From the NCBI GenBank assembly GCA_947649615.1, contig CANSSG010000002.1, positions 1-64,000 of the forward strand: a stretch of DNA of 64,000 nucleotides, written 5' to 3'. A model generated the notes under the pieces. The model worked only from the letters and a program-made list of their open reading frames with translations, was not told the origin of the DNA and searched no databases. A program made the position numbers and the translations under genes. Within the stretch, counting starts at the first letter, position 1. Each line of letters begins with the position of its first letter. Positions 31,501-37,297 of this stretch are shown here, piece by piece. The DNA comes from an uncultured Clostridia bacterium (lineage in GTDB: Bacteria; Bacillota; Clostridia; Oscillospirales; Oscillospiraceae).

Positions 31501-31824
31501 TCAGTTGTTCAGCAGCTCGCGCTGCAGGGTGATAGTTTCACGGAGCAGGCGGTCGGGATCGCCACCCAGCCCGTACACGACCTCGCGCCGCAGGGTAATG
31601 GTTTCCTGGCAGTAGTAACCGAAGTTGCTGCACTTATACATCTCAGTCTGCTTGAAGTGCTCCTCGTCATACACACTGGAGCAGCTCAACAGGCCCTCGG
31701 TCTTATCCGGGTGACAGGCCCGGAACGCGGCACAGGCCGCATGGCCGTCCGGGGCCTCCACTTCCGTCCAGCCACCGAAGAACGGCTGCCCCTCGGTGCC
31801 ATAAGTAAAATAGAACTTGGGCAT
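31501..31824 (-). CDS. Phage protein of unknown function
   Basis: The 107-residue product begins MPKFYFTYGTEGQPFFGGWT and includes ACAAFRACHPDKTEGLLSCS, a pattern of small Clostridia phage proteins. The C-terminal 35 residues hold a duplicated segment, ETITLRREVV and ETITLQRELL. Function is unknown. It directly abuts the zinc-ribbon gene upstream (TGAATG). Confidence 0.62.
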   Translation of the reverse strand: MPKFYFTYGTEGQPFFGGWTEVEAPDGHAACAAFRACHPDKTEGLLSCSSVYDEEHFKQTEMYKCSNFGYYCQETITLRREVVYGLGGDPDRLLRETITLQRELLNN

Positions 31825-32040
31825 TCATGGCTCCTTTCCAGGGAAGCAATCAGGCACTTCCCACGCATTTTTGGTTCCCATGCATACGTCACAGCCGACA
31901 TACGCGCCGTAGCGGTCGCGGTACATGGTTTCACATTCTTCGCCGCAGATAGGGCAGCGGGGGTATCGGGGTTCTTTCCCATCTGGGTAGCCAGTGCGCT
32001 CCATGTTTCGGATTACGGGATGGTCAGGTAGGTCATTCAT
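31825..32040 (-). CDS. Small zinc-ribbon phage protein
   Basis: The 71-residue protein has RYPRCPICGEECETMYRDR followed by GAYVGCDVC, two CxxC-type pairs that should bind zinc. Its start overlaps the upstream gene by 8 bases. Such proteins accompany early genes in many Firmicutes phages; their role is unknown. Confidence 0.62.
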   Translation of the reverse strand: MNDLPDHPVIRNMERTGYPDGKEPRYPRCPICGEECETMYRDRYGAYVGCDVCMGTKNAWEVPDCFPGKEP

Positions 32041-32416
32041 CGTCAGTTGTCACCCCCTCGGCAATCAGCTTTCGGACAATGCCGGTGAGCCAGTCCTGGA
32101 CGGTAGCACAGCCAGACGCTTCAATCAGCTGTTGCAACGCCGCATAGTCCCCGTCCTCAAGGCGGCAGGAGATACGACAGGTAAGACGGTGCTGGCCGTG
32201 CCGCGTCCTCTTGGGCGGCTCTAAACGCTCAGGAGCGAACCGCTCATAGAGGGCGTGCATAGCGTCTGGGCGGATGGTCACGCCGTAGGCCTCCCCGTTC
32301 TCACACTTGCTTTGAACGGTCTTGTCATACTTGGGGTAGAGCGTCTGAACGACAGCGACCATATCCTTGGCGGGGATCTGCTTCGTGACACGCAGCTCAC
32401 GCAGTTCCTCAGCCAT
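32033..32416 (-). CDS. Phage early protein of unknown function
   Basis: The 127-residue product starts MAEELRELRVTKQIPAKDMV, with VVQTLYPKYDKTVQSKCENG, a segment that resembles a DNA-binding helix-turn-helix, and a C-terminal part RLEDGDYAALQQLIEASGCA like ribbon-helix or arc-type regulators. The same arrangement is frequent in Oscillospiraceae prophages. A regulatory role is possible but not shown. Confidence 0.62.
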   Translation of the reverse strand: MAEELRELRVTKQIPAKDMVAVVQTLYPKYDKTVQSKCENGEAYGVTIRPDAMHALYERFAPERLEPPKRTRHGQHRLTCRISCRLEDGDYAALQQLIEASGCATVQDWLTGIVRKLIAEGVTTDDE

Positions 32417-32594
32417 AGCCGTACCTCCCCAGACGCTTGACTTCCGGGGGCGGGGCTGCTAAACTGGCGGTAGGTGTTTGGGCCTGGGGCCGTTCCCGTT
32501 GCAGCGGGGCGGCCTCTCTTTTTTTGTCCTGACAGTTGCAGCGTTCGCCCGGGTCAAGGTGCGCCTCGCAGTAGGGGCAAATTCGATATTGCAC
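32409..32594 (-). CDS. Small zinc-finger phage protein
   Basis: The 61-residue product opens MQYRICPYCEAHLDPGERCN, with CPYC and CNC giving a probable zinc site, and continues in a disordered Pro/Ala/Glu linker. CPYCxAHLDPGExCDC proteins are very common in Clostridia prophages. Function is unknown. Confidence 0.65.
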   Translation of the reverse strand: MQYRICPYCEAHLDPGERCNCQDKKREAAPLQRERPQAQTPTASLAAPPPEVKRLGRYGYG

Positions 32595-32619
32595 AAGCTC
32601 CCTCCTTTCTGTTTGAAAT

Positions 32620-33168
32620 TCAGACTGCGAATTGCAGCCCAGCCTCCAGCATGAAGTCCAGGGAAACGACCACCCCGCTTTCCAGGTTCCGCGCAGCCGC
32701 CCCGCCCAGTCCCCGACAGCGGAAATACGCGAACGACTTCTTGATGTGGGCTTCCACGTTCTTCATGGCAAAGGTTTTCACGCTGGCCGTGGATTTGCTG
32801 GGGTCATAGCGGTCAATGGCCCGGATCTCGCAGAGGGCCAAGTCCTGGTACACATCATCCACGTCCGCATGGAGGGCGGCCAGTATGCGCCGGTTCTGAT
32901 TGATAACACACCAGATGGGGCGCTCCAGCTCCATGAAAATCTCGTTGCGCTGCTCCACCGTGATATACCGCTCCTCGGGCAGCCCCAGCACTCGCCGGAG
33001 CTTCTGCCGGGTTTCCCAGGTCGGAACCTGCACCCTGGTTTCCATGCGGTGGACGGTCTGATAGTGGACACCGGCCAGCCGCGCGAGCTCATGCTGGGAG
33101 ATGCCCAACTTCTGTCGGCGCTCCACGATGGGGGCGATAGTGGCCGCCAGACGGGTCGGTTCGGCCAT
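32620..33168 (-). CDS. XRE helix-turn-helix fused to sigma-70 region 2-like domain
   Basis: The 182-residue protein joins an XRE-type HTH (residues about 8-68: RQKLGISQHELARLAGVHYQ, TVHRMETRVQVPTWETRQKL) to a segment resembling sigma-70 region 2 (about 78-152: VDDVYQDLALCEIRAIDRYD, PSKSTASVKTFAMKNVEAHI). No region 4 follows. Such a fusion could bind its own operator and the core polymerase or simply have recycled the fold. It lies near the start of the early operon, where a transcription regulator is expected. Confidence 0.75.
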   Translation of the reverse strand: MAEPTRLAATIAPIVERRQKLGISQHELARLAGVHYQTVHRMETRVQVPTWETRQKLRRVLGLPEERYITVEQRNEIFMELERPIWCVINQNRRILAALHADVDDVYQDLALCEIRAIDRYDPSKSTASVKTFAMKNVEAHIKKSFAYFRCRGLGGAAARNLESGVVVSLDFMLEAGLQFAV

Positions 33169-33187
33169 TTGGTTCAGCTCCTTTCCG

Positions 33188-33415
33188 TTAAGTTCGCCGC
33201 CGCCGATAGGTGGCCCGGTTCATCTTGAAGTCCGGCCTTGCCTGATGGGTAGCTCTCGCCAGATACTCGGAAATCGCTTCTTCCGCAATCCACACTTTTC
33301 CACCAGGCTTCCGCTGTATGTAGGCCAAATGGCCGGTACTGCGCTCTGCGTCCAGTGTGGGCAGCGACACGCCCAGCCGGGCGGCTGCTTCCTTGCGGGT
33401 CAACAGGACTGGCAT
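33188..33415 (-). CDS. Excisionase/MerR-like DNA-binding protein
   Basis: The 75-residue protein reads MPVLLTRKEAAARLGVSLPT, then LDAERSTGHLAYIQRKPGGK and VWIAEEAISEYLARA: a single winged-helix domain of the HTH_17/excisionase type. It may control excision direction or early transcription. The protein ends with a basic tail (RATYRRRRT). Confidence 0.72.
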   Translation of the reverse strand: MPVLLTRKEAAARLGVSLPTLDAERSTGHLAYIQRKPGGKVWIAEEAISEYLARATHQARPDFKMNRATYRRRRT

Positions 33416-33690
33416 TCTGTCCCCTCCTTTCTGCCATCCCCGGCCCCGACGGGCCGATCCTGATTGACAACTTTCATAAAATCGGCATCCTCGATGCCCA
33501 GCGCCTTCACCGCCGTTTTCACGCCATCCAAGAAATAGGATTTATTGGTAGCTCTCCTGTTGATTGCCGCGAAAGCGGACGTATCCCCTTCCTGGGCGGC
33601 CTCTTTTGCCAGCCATCCCAGCTGGGCGTACATATCGGCTTCCATTCGATACAGTGGTGCCAGCGCCGCGATGATCTGCTCTTTGTCCAA
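33400..33690 (-). CDS. Small early phage protein of unknown function
   Basis: The 96-residue helical protein begins MDKEQIIAALAPLYRMEADM and contains YFLDGVKTAVKALGIEDADF. It overlaps the excisionase-like gene by 16 bases and is the first minus-strand gene left of the plus-strand island. No family is recognised. Confidence 0.6.
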   Translation of the reverse strand: MDKEQIIAALAPLYRMEADMYAQLGWLAKEAAQEGDTSAFAAINRRATNKSYFLDGVKTAVKALGIEDADFMKVVNQDRPVGAGDGRKEGTECQSC

Positions 33691-33704
33691 AATAAAATTC
33701 CTCC

Positions 33705-33733
33705 TTGTCAGCCAGCAGGAGGTGTGGTAAAAT
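33705..33733 (+). promoter_or_regulatory. Promoter for candidate small RNA
   Basis: TTGTCA (33705-33710), a 17-base spacer and TAAAAT (33728-33733) make a good sigma-A-type promoter on the plus strand. Transcription would start at about 33740, exactly at the base of the first hairpin of the candidate RNA. Confidence 0.65.
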
Positions 33734-33739
33734 ACTCCT

Positions 33740-33812
33740 GCGAAGCTGATTGTCTAGTAATCGGTTTCGCTAGCCCTGTCAGGTGGTCTCAACACCTGGC
33801 GGGGCGCTTTTT
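33740..33812 (+). ncRNA. Candidate compact two-hairpin small RNA
   Basis: Two hairpins follow the promoter directly. Hairpin 1 has arms 33740-33751 and 33759-33770 (12 bp, three G-U) with loop GTCTAGT. After two bases, hairpin 2 has arms 33773-33785 and 33793-33805 (13 bp, two G-U) with loop GTCTCAA, and then GCTTTTT, an intrinsic terminator. Both loops are seven bases and share GTCT. Promoter, two stacked hairpins and terminator give an RNA of about 73 bases with almost no unpaired sequence. No coding potential. It is on the strand opposite to the early operon. Confidence 0.6.
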
Positions 33813-33814
33813 GC

Positions 33815-33843
33815 TTGTCCCCTTCCCAGCCCTGTGGTATGAT
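33815..33843 (+). promoter_or_regulatory. Promoter for plus-strand small genes
   Basis: TTGTCC (33815-33820), 17 bases and TATGAT (33838-33843) lie directly after the small-RNA terminator and point to the small ORFs at 33901 and 34088. The start site would be at about 33850. Confidence 0.55.
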
Positions 33844-33900
33844 TTGGGCGGAGAAAGGGGGTGATGATGTGAAAATTCGCTATAGGAAGGGGGTGTGCAT

Positions 33901-34086
33901 GTGACTGATAAGCAACATTTGGTGTATGATTTGTCGATGCAGTGCGCCGCGATAGAGGCAAGGGATTTCTCAACTACAGATATCACCTCATTGCAATCCG
34001 CTGTTCCTTGTCTCCACCTTCCTGCCGTGATACAATTCCAGTACAGGCCCCCGCCAGGGCCGAGTACGAGAGAAAGGAGATCATAA
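33901..34086 (+). CDS. Small protein of unknown function in the plus-strand island
   Basis: GTG 33901 with GAAGGGGGTG upstream opens a 61-codon frame (TDKQHLVYDLSMQCAAIEAR, then DFSTTDITSLQSAVPCLHLP), ending in a Pro/Arg-rich tail. GTG 33895 is an alternative start. It stops one base before the next ATG. It is not recognised; the second half is less convincing, so it may be only a leader to the next gene. Confidence 0.4.
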   Translation: MTDKQHLVYDLSMQCAAIEARDFSTTDITSLQSAVPCLHLPAVIQFQYRPPPGPSTRERRS

Positions 34087-34087
34087 A

Positions 34088-34363
34088 ATGAGCGTTCGAG
34101 ACGATTCCAAAAAAATCATTTGCCATTTCTTAAAAATGGCAATCGAATGCGGGGATTTAGAGCAGGAATTTTGCTTTCAATACGATTCCTTGGCTACTAC
34201 ACTGAATCTACAAAGCAGAGAATATTGCCGCGTTTGCTGCCAGTATCTCAAAGGCTGCTGCTGTATTAATCTTAAAAAATGCGCCTCAAAGAGCGATCCA
34301 GACAGCAAGGACATGAAAATCTCCCTTTCGGCCCGCGCAATTGATTTCTTGGAAACGACCTAG
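34088..34363 (+). CDS. Cys-rich, winged-helix-like small protein
   Basis: ATG 34088 follows GAAAGGAG and gives 91 residues. The sequence reads as a small winged helix: KKIICHFLKMAIECGDLEQE, YDSLATTLNLQSREYCRVCC, QYLKGCCCINLKKC, and a closing MKISLSARAIDFLETT, which is like the wing and last helix of phage winged-helix proteins. Eight cysteines are unusual. It is convergent with the minus-strand gene 34360-34533, with stops overlapping by four bases. Base composition is AT-richer than flanking genes. Confidence 0.6.
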   Translation: MSVRDDSKKIICHFLKMAIECGDLEQEFCFQYDSLATTLNLQSREYCRVCCQYLKGCCCINLKKCASKSDPDSKDMKISLSARAIDFLETT

Positions 34364-34533
34364 ACAAGTTCCGGCATCACAGCGCAAAGTACCTTTGCAA
34401 TCTCCGGTAGAGCCGCAATCTCTGCCGGAGATGCGTTTTTGTCCAACGCGACCCGATGTACAAACTCCACAAGATCGTTTACAACGGCCTCCTGCTGCTC
34501 TGTGGTGGCAATATTCGTGCCTCTAACGAACAT
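34360..34533 (-). CDS. Short phage protein of unknown function
   Basis: The 57-residue product (ATG 34531-34533, MFVRGTNIATTEQQEAVVND) has GGTGAAAAGG upstream and continues LVEFVHRVALDKNASPAEIA, LPEIAKVLCAVMPELV. It is a compact helical protein that looks real by composition and ribosome site. It belongs to the early operon after the Cro-like gene. Confidence 0.55.
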   Translation of the reverse strand: MFVRGTNIATTEQQEAVVNDLVEFVHRVALDKNASPAEIAALPEIAKVLCAVMPELV

Positions 34534-34608
34534 TTCCTTTTCACCCCCCTTCCATCAGGGAATGTCGTAGGCTGGACCCCAAAATTTGGCCTGCAATTAT
34601 AGATGAAC

Positions 34609-34794
34609 TCAATAAGGCTTGAACAAAAATGCACAATCCAACGCTTTTTTCTGAGCAATTCGCTTGCTTTCGTTTAGACGCAGACTAATTAGCAACATCA
34701 GGGATTCCATATCCTGGATAGTAAACCCTTGCTTTTGGCATTGCTGCATAATGTCATTAGCGAGGGCTTTCACTTTCTCATCCATCTCATTCAC
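34609..34794 (-). CDS. Short helical phage protein of unknown function
   Basis: The 61-residue product begins MNEMDEKVKALANDIMQQCQ and continues KQGFTIQDMESLMLLISLRL. The pattern FTIxDxExLxxxLxxRL is common in small Firmicutes prophage proteins next to the Cro-like gene. The ribosome site is AAAGGAAG. Function is unknown. Confidence 0.6.
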   Translation of the reverse strand: MNEMDEKVKALANDIMQQCQKQGFTIQDMESLMLLISLRLNESKRIAQKKALDCAFLFKPY

Positions 34795-34821
34795 TTCCTT
34801 TCGCCGCCGTAGGCAGTTTTG

Positions 34822-35022
34822 TCATGCGCTGTTTTGACCAGCGTTCTCATGGAGAAGATCATCCACTGTGCAACTCAGAACTCGCGCCAACTGAAGAAGC
34901 TTGTCTGTCCGTGGGCTTGCGACACCAGTTTCCCACTTAGCAACTGTGCTGCGGTCGATGCCAATCTTGTTTGCCACATCCTCTTGTGTCAATCTGGCTC
35001 TAATGCGGCAATCTCTGATCAT
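34822..35022 (-). CDS. Cro-like XRE regulator
   Basis: The 66-residue protein is a single XRE HTH: MIRDCRIRARLTQEDVANKI, GIDRSTVAKWETGVASPRTD, KLLQLARVLSCTVDDLL. It is the first gene of the leftward early transcript and lies across the operator region from the repressor, the Cro position. It should bind the same GTGAA-N5-TTCAC operators with different preference and favour the lytic state. Confidence 0.82.
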   Translation of the reverse strand: MIRDCRIRARLTQEDVANKIGIDRSTVAKWETGVASPRTDKLLQLARVLSCTVDDLLHENAGQNSA

Positions 35023-35058
35023 AGATACACCTCCTCTCCATAGTCAGCCTCCGGGAAA

Positions 35059-35175
35059 GTGCGAAAACTTCACTCCTCGCCGTCTATCATACGTGAAGAA
35101 TCGTCACTTGTCAAGTGTAAAAGTGAAATTTTTGCACTTTTTAAATGTTCAGCTTGATTTGTGAAGTATTTTCAC
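35059..35175. promoter_or_regulatory. Four repressor operators in the lysogeny switch
   Basis: Four 15-bp sites match GTGAA-N5-TTCAC: O1 35059-35073 (GTGCGAAAACTTCAC), O2 35093-35107 (GTGAAGAATCGTCAC), O3 35123-35137 (GTGAAATTTTTGCAC) and O4 35161-35175 (GTGAAGTATTTTCAC, perfect). Centre distances are 34, 30 and 38 bp. O2 lies in the spacer of the leftward promoter and O4 in the spacer of the rightward promoter, so occupancy would block each. Confidence 0.78.
35086..35114 (-). promoter_or_regulatory. Leftward early promoter
   Basis: On the minus strand TTGACA (35114-35109), a 17-base spacer and TATGAT (35091-35086) form a near-consensus sigma-A promoter. It drives the Cro-like gene and the early operon. 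Confidence 0.8.
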
Positions 35176-35182
35176 TTACAAT
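35154..35182 (+). promoter_or_regulatory. Repressor promoter
   Basis: TTGATT (35154-35159), 17 bases and TACAAT (35177-35182) precede the repressor gene at 35201, with O4 in the spacer, which would allow the repressor to shut off its own promoter. Confidence 0.72.
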
Positions 35183-35200
35183 CTAAATGGAGGTGGAACT

Positions 35201-35839
35201 ATGGAACGTCTAAAAGCACTCAGAACCCAACGCGGACTACTCCAAAAGGAAGTCGCCGAAAAAATTGGCGTTGATAGAACCACATATGTAAAATATGAAA
35301 AAGGCTCCAGCGACCCAAATTTTGAAATCCTTCAGCGTTTAGCCGACTATTTTAACGTAACAGTTGACTATCTCCTTGGATACAAAGGCCGTAGCGAGAT
35401 GTCAGACCTCTTTAAACATTCCTTGCGCAAAGCTCTTGAAAGGATTGATAATTATGGGGATTTGACAGAACCAGAAGCAAAAGCAGACTATACAGAAGCA
35501 ATGGGTTATGCCGAATCTCAATATGTTTTGACTATTGATGAAATATTCCGTGCTTCGGATATCGTTGGAGAAAGCATTGATGACATGCTTTCTGAGGATT
35601 TTAAGCCTGGAATGCGTGAAGGTATAAAAGAATCCCCCGATGAGGAAAAAACCGCATCGGAGGATTTGATGAATGAGCAGATTATGACTTTTGTGAGGAA
35701 ACTGCCGGAGGAGCAGAAAATTCTTCTTCTGTCACTCCTTCAGACAACAGTCGAACGAAATCAAGGTATGCTTCCTTCTGTTCAGATGTCAACATCTGGA
35801 GAAGGCACAAAATTTGAGCGTCAATATCGGACATGGTAA
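35201..35839 (+). CDS. Phage repressor, XRE family
   Basis: The 212-residue protein starts with an XRE HTH (MERLKALRTQRGLLQKEVAE, KIGVDRTTYVKYEKGSSDPN, FEILQRLADYFNVTVDYLLG). The rest is helical and acidic, with no LexA/CI-type self-cleaving Ser-Lys domain visible, so induction may need another factor such as an ImmA-type protease, which is not seen nearby. GGAGG lies upstream of the ATG. It is transcribed away from the Cro-like gene across four operators. Confidence 0.85.
   Translation: MERLKALRTQRGLLQKEVAEKIGVDRTTYVKYEKGSSDPNFEILQRLADYFNVTVDYLLGYKGRSEMSDLFKHSLRKALERIDNYGDLTEPEAKADYTEAMGYAESQYVLTIDEIFRASDIVGESIDDMLSEDFKPGMREGIKESPDEEKTASEDLMNEQIMTFVRKLPEEQKILLLSLLQTTVERNQGMLPSVQMSTSGEGTKFERQYRTW
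35682..35834 (-). CDS. Possible small antisense gene overlapping the repressor 3' end
   Basis: ATG 35832-35834 on the minus strand has GGAAAGGA at good spacing and opens a 50-codon frame: MSDIDAQILCLLQMLTSEQK, EAYLDFVRLLSEGVTEEEFS. This is protein-like and resembles the LTxEQKxxxLxFVRxLxE tails of XRE regulators. It lies completely opposite to the repressor coding sequence. It may be real, or a coincidence of complementary helical codons. Confidence 0.35.
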   Translation of the reverse strand: MSDIDAQILCLLQMLTSEQKEAYLDFVRLLSEGVTEEEFSAPPAVSSQKS

Positions 35840-35974
35840 ATCCTTTCCGCCTTGGCGCCAAGGCTATGTATTTGCGCAATTCAAGTATATCATGGATTTC
35901 AGCGACAAAAAAGCTGCAATTTTTCTCGCTGAAACATACCATATCTAAACCATACGATAAGGAGGACTGAAACT

Positions 35975-36361
35975 ATGTGGCTTGATAAACTAAAGGAAAT
36001 GAAAGAGGTCGCTGACCTCACCACACATGAAATTGCTTTTCTGTCAAAAATACCGGAGCCAACGCTTGAAAAAATATTTGCTGGAACCACCAAAGACCCA
36101 AAACTTGAAACTATGAGGCAGTTGGTTCATTTTTTGGGATACACGCTTGATGATTTAGAGGACAAACCTTTACCAGCTAAAAAAAATCCACCTTCGGGGG
36201 AAGGTGGATTAAATGAAGCAGAACTGCGTTTGATTTCGATGTATCGGGAATTAAACCAAGAGGGTCAAGAAAAGCTGCTTGACCTTGCAGATGACATCGT
36301 ATCATCAGGAAAATATATAAAAAGTGATTCGAATAAACTGGGCAAAGTGCAAGGAGCATAA
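35975..36361 (+). CDS. XRE-like lysogeny-module protein
   Basis: The 128-residue product has an HTH-like N-terminus (MWLDKLKEMKEVADLTTHEI, AFLSKIPEPTLEKIFAGTTK, DPKLETMRQLVHFLGYTLDD), a Pro/Gly linker (PPSGEGGLNEAEL) and a final helix (LNQEGQEKLLDLADDIVSSG). The layout is that of XRE regulators in prophage lysogeny modules. It may be a second regulator. Its linker codons include a 10-bp-stem hairpin that reads as a terminator on the other strand. Confidence 0.75.
   Translation: MWLDKLKEMKEVADLTTHEIAFLSKIPEPTLEKIFAGTTKDPKLETMRQLVHFLGYTLDDLEDKPLPAKKNPPSGEGGLNEAELRLISMYRELNQEGQEKLLDLADDIVSSGKYIKSDSNKLGKVQGA
36186..36209 (-). terminator. Minus-strand terminator-like hairpin inside the XRE gene
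   Basis: Arms 36186-36195 and 36200-36209 (10 bp, GGGG loop). On the minus strand it is followed by TTTTTTTTAGC, a full intrinsic-terminator shape, though no minus-strand gene lies upstream. Confidence 0.5.
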
Positions 36362-36385
36362 AAAAATCCCGCTCAAATGAGCGGG
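36361..36385 (-). terminator. Minus-strand terminator-like hairpin
   Basis: Stem 36368-36374 with 36379-36385 (CCCGCTC/GAGCGGG, AAAT loop). On the minus strand it is followed by ATTTTTTT. On the plus strand it only leads into the ribosome site of the next gene. Confidence 0.5.
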
Positions 36386-36407
36386 TGAAGAGGGAGGAAT
36401 CATTGCT

Positions 36408-37010
36408 ATGGGCTTTCTTGCAAAGTTATTCGGGACAAAACAAACGAAATTATCTCAACAAGCTTCCATTGTACCAACTTTGGAAATATCAACATCTTTT
36501 TCTTCCTACTATGTTGAAGTTCGGCAAAAAACTCCCGGAGCACTGGCGGCTACGTCTGTTAGTGCATGGGATGGATATGCGTCCCCCTCTGGTGGTTATG
36601 TAAATTATGGACGATTTCAGGTTGTGGGGAAAAATCCTATTACAAACCGGAAGAACAAGCGCACATATGAAGCGAGAAATGAGGAAGAAGCGTGCAAATG
36701 CGCCGAAGCTGCTGGGCTACTCGGTCCATTTGAAGTCAGTGTATTACCTGCACTTCCTCCGACAGATTCGCAAATATCCTACGCTAAAGATTTGGGTGCT
36801 ACTATTCCAGGAGATGCTTGTAAAACAGATGTTAGCGCAATTATTTCGCGTATAACTGACGAAGACGAAGAACCTGCTTCAGAACACCTTGCTCGTACAG
36901 CACATGAGTGTGGTGTCAAATTTTCCAGATACCATGGACGAAAGGCTATTTTGGCCCTGGCAAGAGACCTTCCATCAAAAGAATATAGCAAAGTTTTGCG
37001 AGCAATGTGA
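36408..37010 (+). CDS. Lysogeny-module protein of unknown function
   Basis: The 200-residue product starts MGFLAKLFGTKQTK after GAGGGAGGAATC. The middle reads like a beta-domain (YYVEVRQKTPGALAATSVSA, WDGYASPSGGYVNYGRFQVV, GKNPITNRKNKRTYEA), and the C-terminal half contains a segment with DSQISYAKDLGATIPGDA and helical KFSRYHGRKAILALARD. That part resembles a short helical motif seen beside DNA-binding proteins. I do not recognise the family. It may be a lysogenic-conversion gene. Confidence 0.62.
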   Translation: MGFLAKLFGTKQTKLSQQASIVPTLEISTSFSSYYVEVRQKTPGALAATSVSAWDGYASPSGGYVNYGRFQVVGKNPITNRKNKRTYEARNEEEACKCAEAAGLLGPFEVSVLPALPPTDSQISYAKDLGATIPGDACKTDVSAIISRITDEDEEPASEHLARTAHECGVKFSRYHGRKAILALARDLPSKEYSKVLRAM

Positions 37011-37014
37011 GTGC

Positions 37015-37063
37015 GATACCGTATGGATAGGGTATCCATACGGTATCTATACCCTATGGATAC
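37015..37063. repeat. Overlapping palindromes upstream of the integrase
   Basis: A perfect 15-bp inverted repeat (37015-37029 and 37033-37047, loop GGG) shares its right arm with a second inverted repeat (37032-37040 with 37055-37063). The two hairpins exclude each other. Directly after it, 37064-37086 is alternating GC/CG sequence. The site may bind integrase or excisionase arms, or act as an attenuator for int. Confidence 0.6.
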
Positions 37064-37194
37064 TCGCGCGTGCGCGCGCGACGCGCCTATACTACTCTCT
37101 ATTTCTATCCCTATACTGAGGCTATACTAAACTCTAAATCTACAATCTATCTTAGGAAATCTATCAGTAGAAGTACAGCGGCCGCAAAATCAAA

Positions 37195-37230
37195 AAACCG
37201 CCCCCGGTGCTACCAACACCAGGAGCGGTT
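37195..37230 (-). terminator. Terminator-like hairpin in the int leader
   Basis: Arms 37196-37201/37225-37230 and 37204-37209/37217-37223 make a long stem with a bulge. On the minus strand TTTTTTGATTTT follows; on the plus strand only AAAAAGG. It probably stops leftward-reading transcripts, for example from the host side, before the lysogeny module. Confidence 0.5.
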
Positions 37231-37297
37231 AAAAAGGGCAGCAGGCTTGGACGGCTCCACTGCCCTCCTATCATATCAGAGATTGGGGGGAATATCA

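Noticed and set aside
34360-34800. Toxin-antitoxin pair from two small adjacent minus-strand genes
   Set aside because: Neither product shows a toxin fold or antitoxin DNA-binding motif; they look like ordinary early phage proteins.
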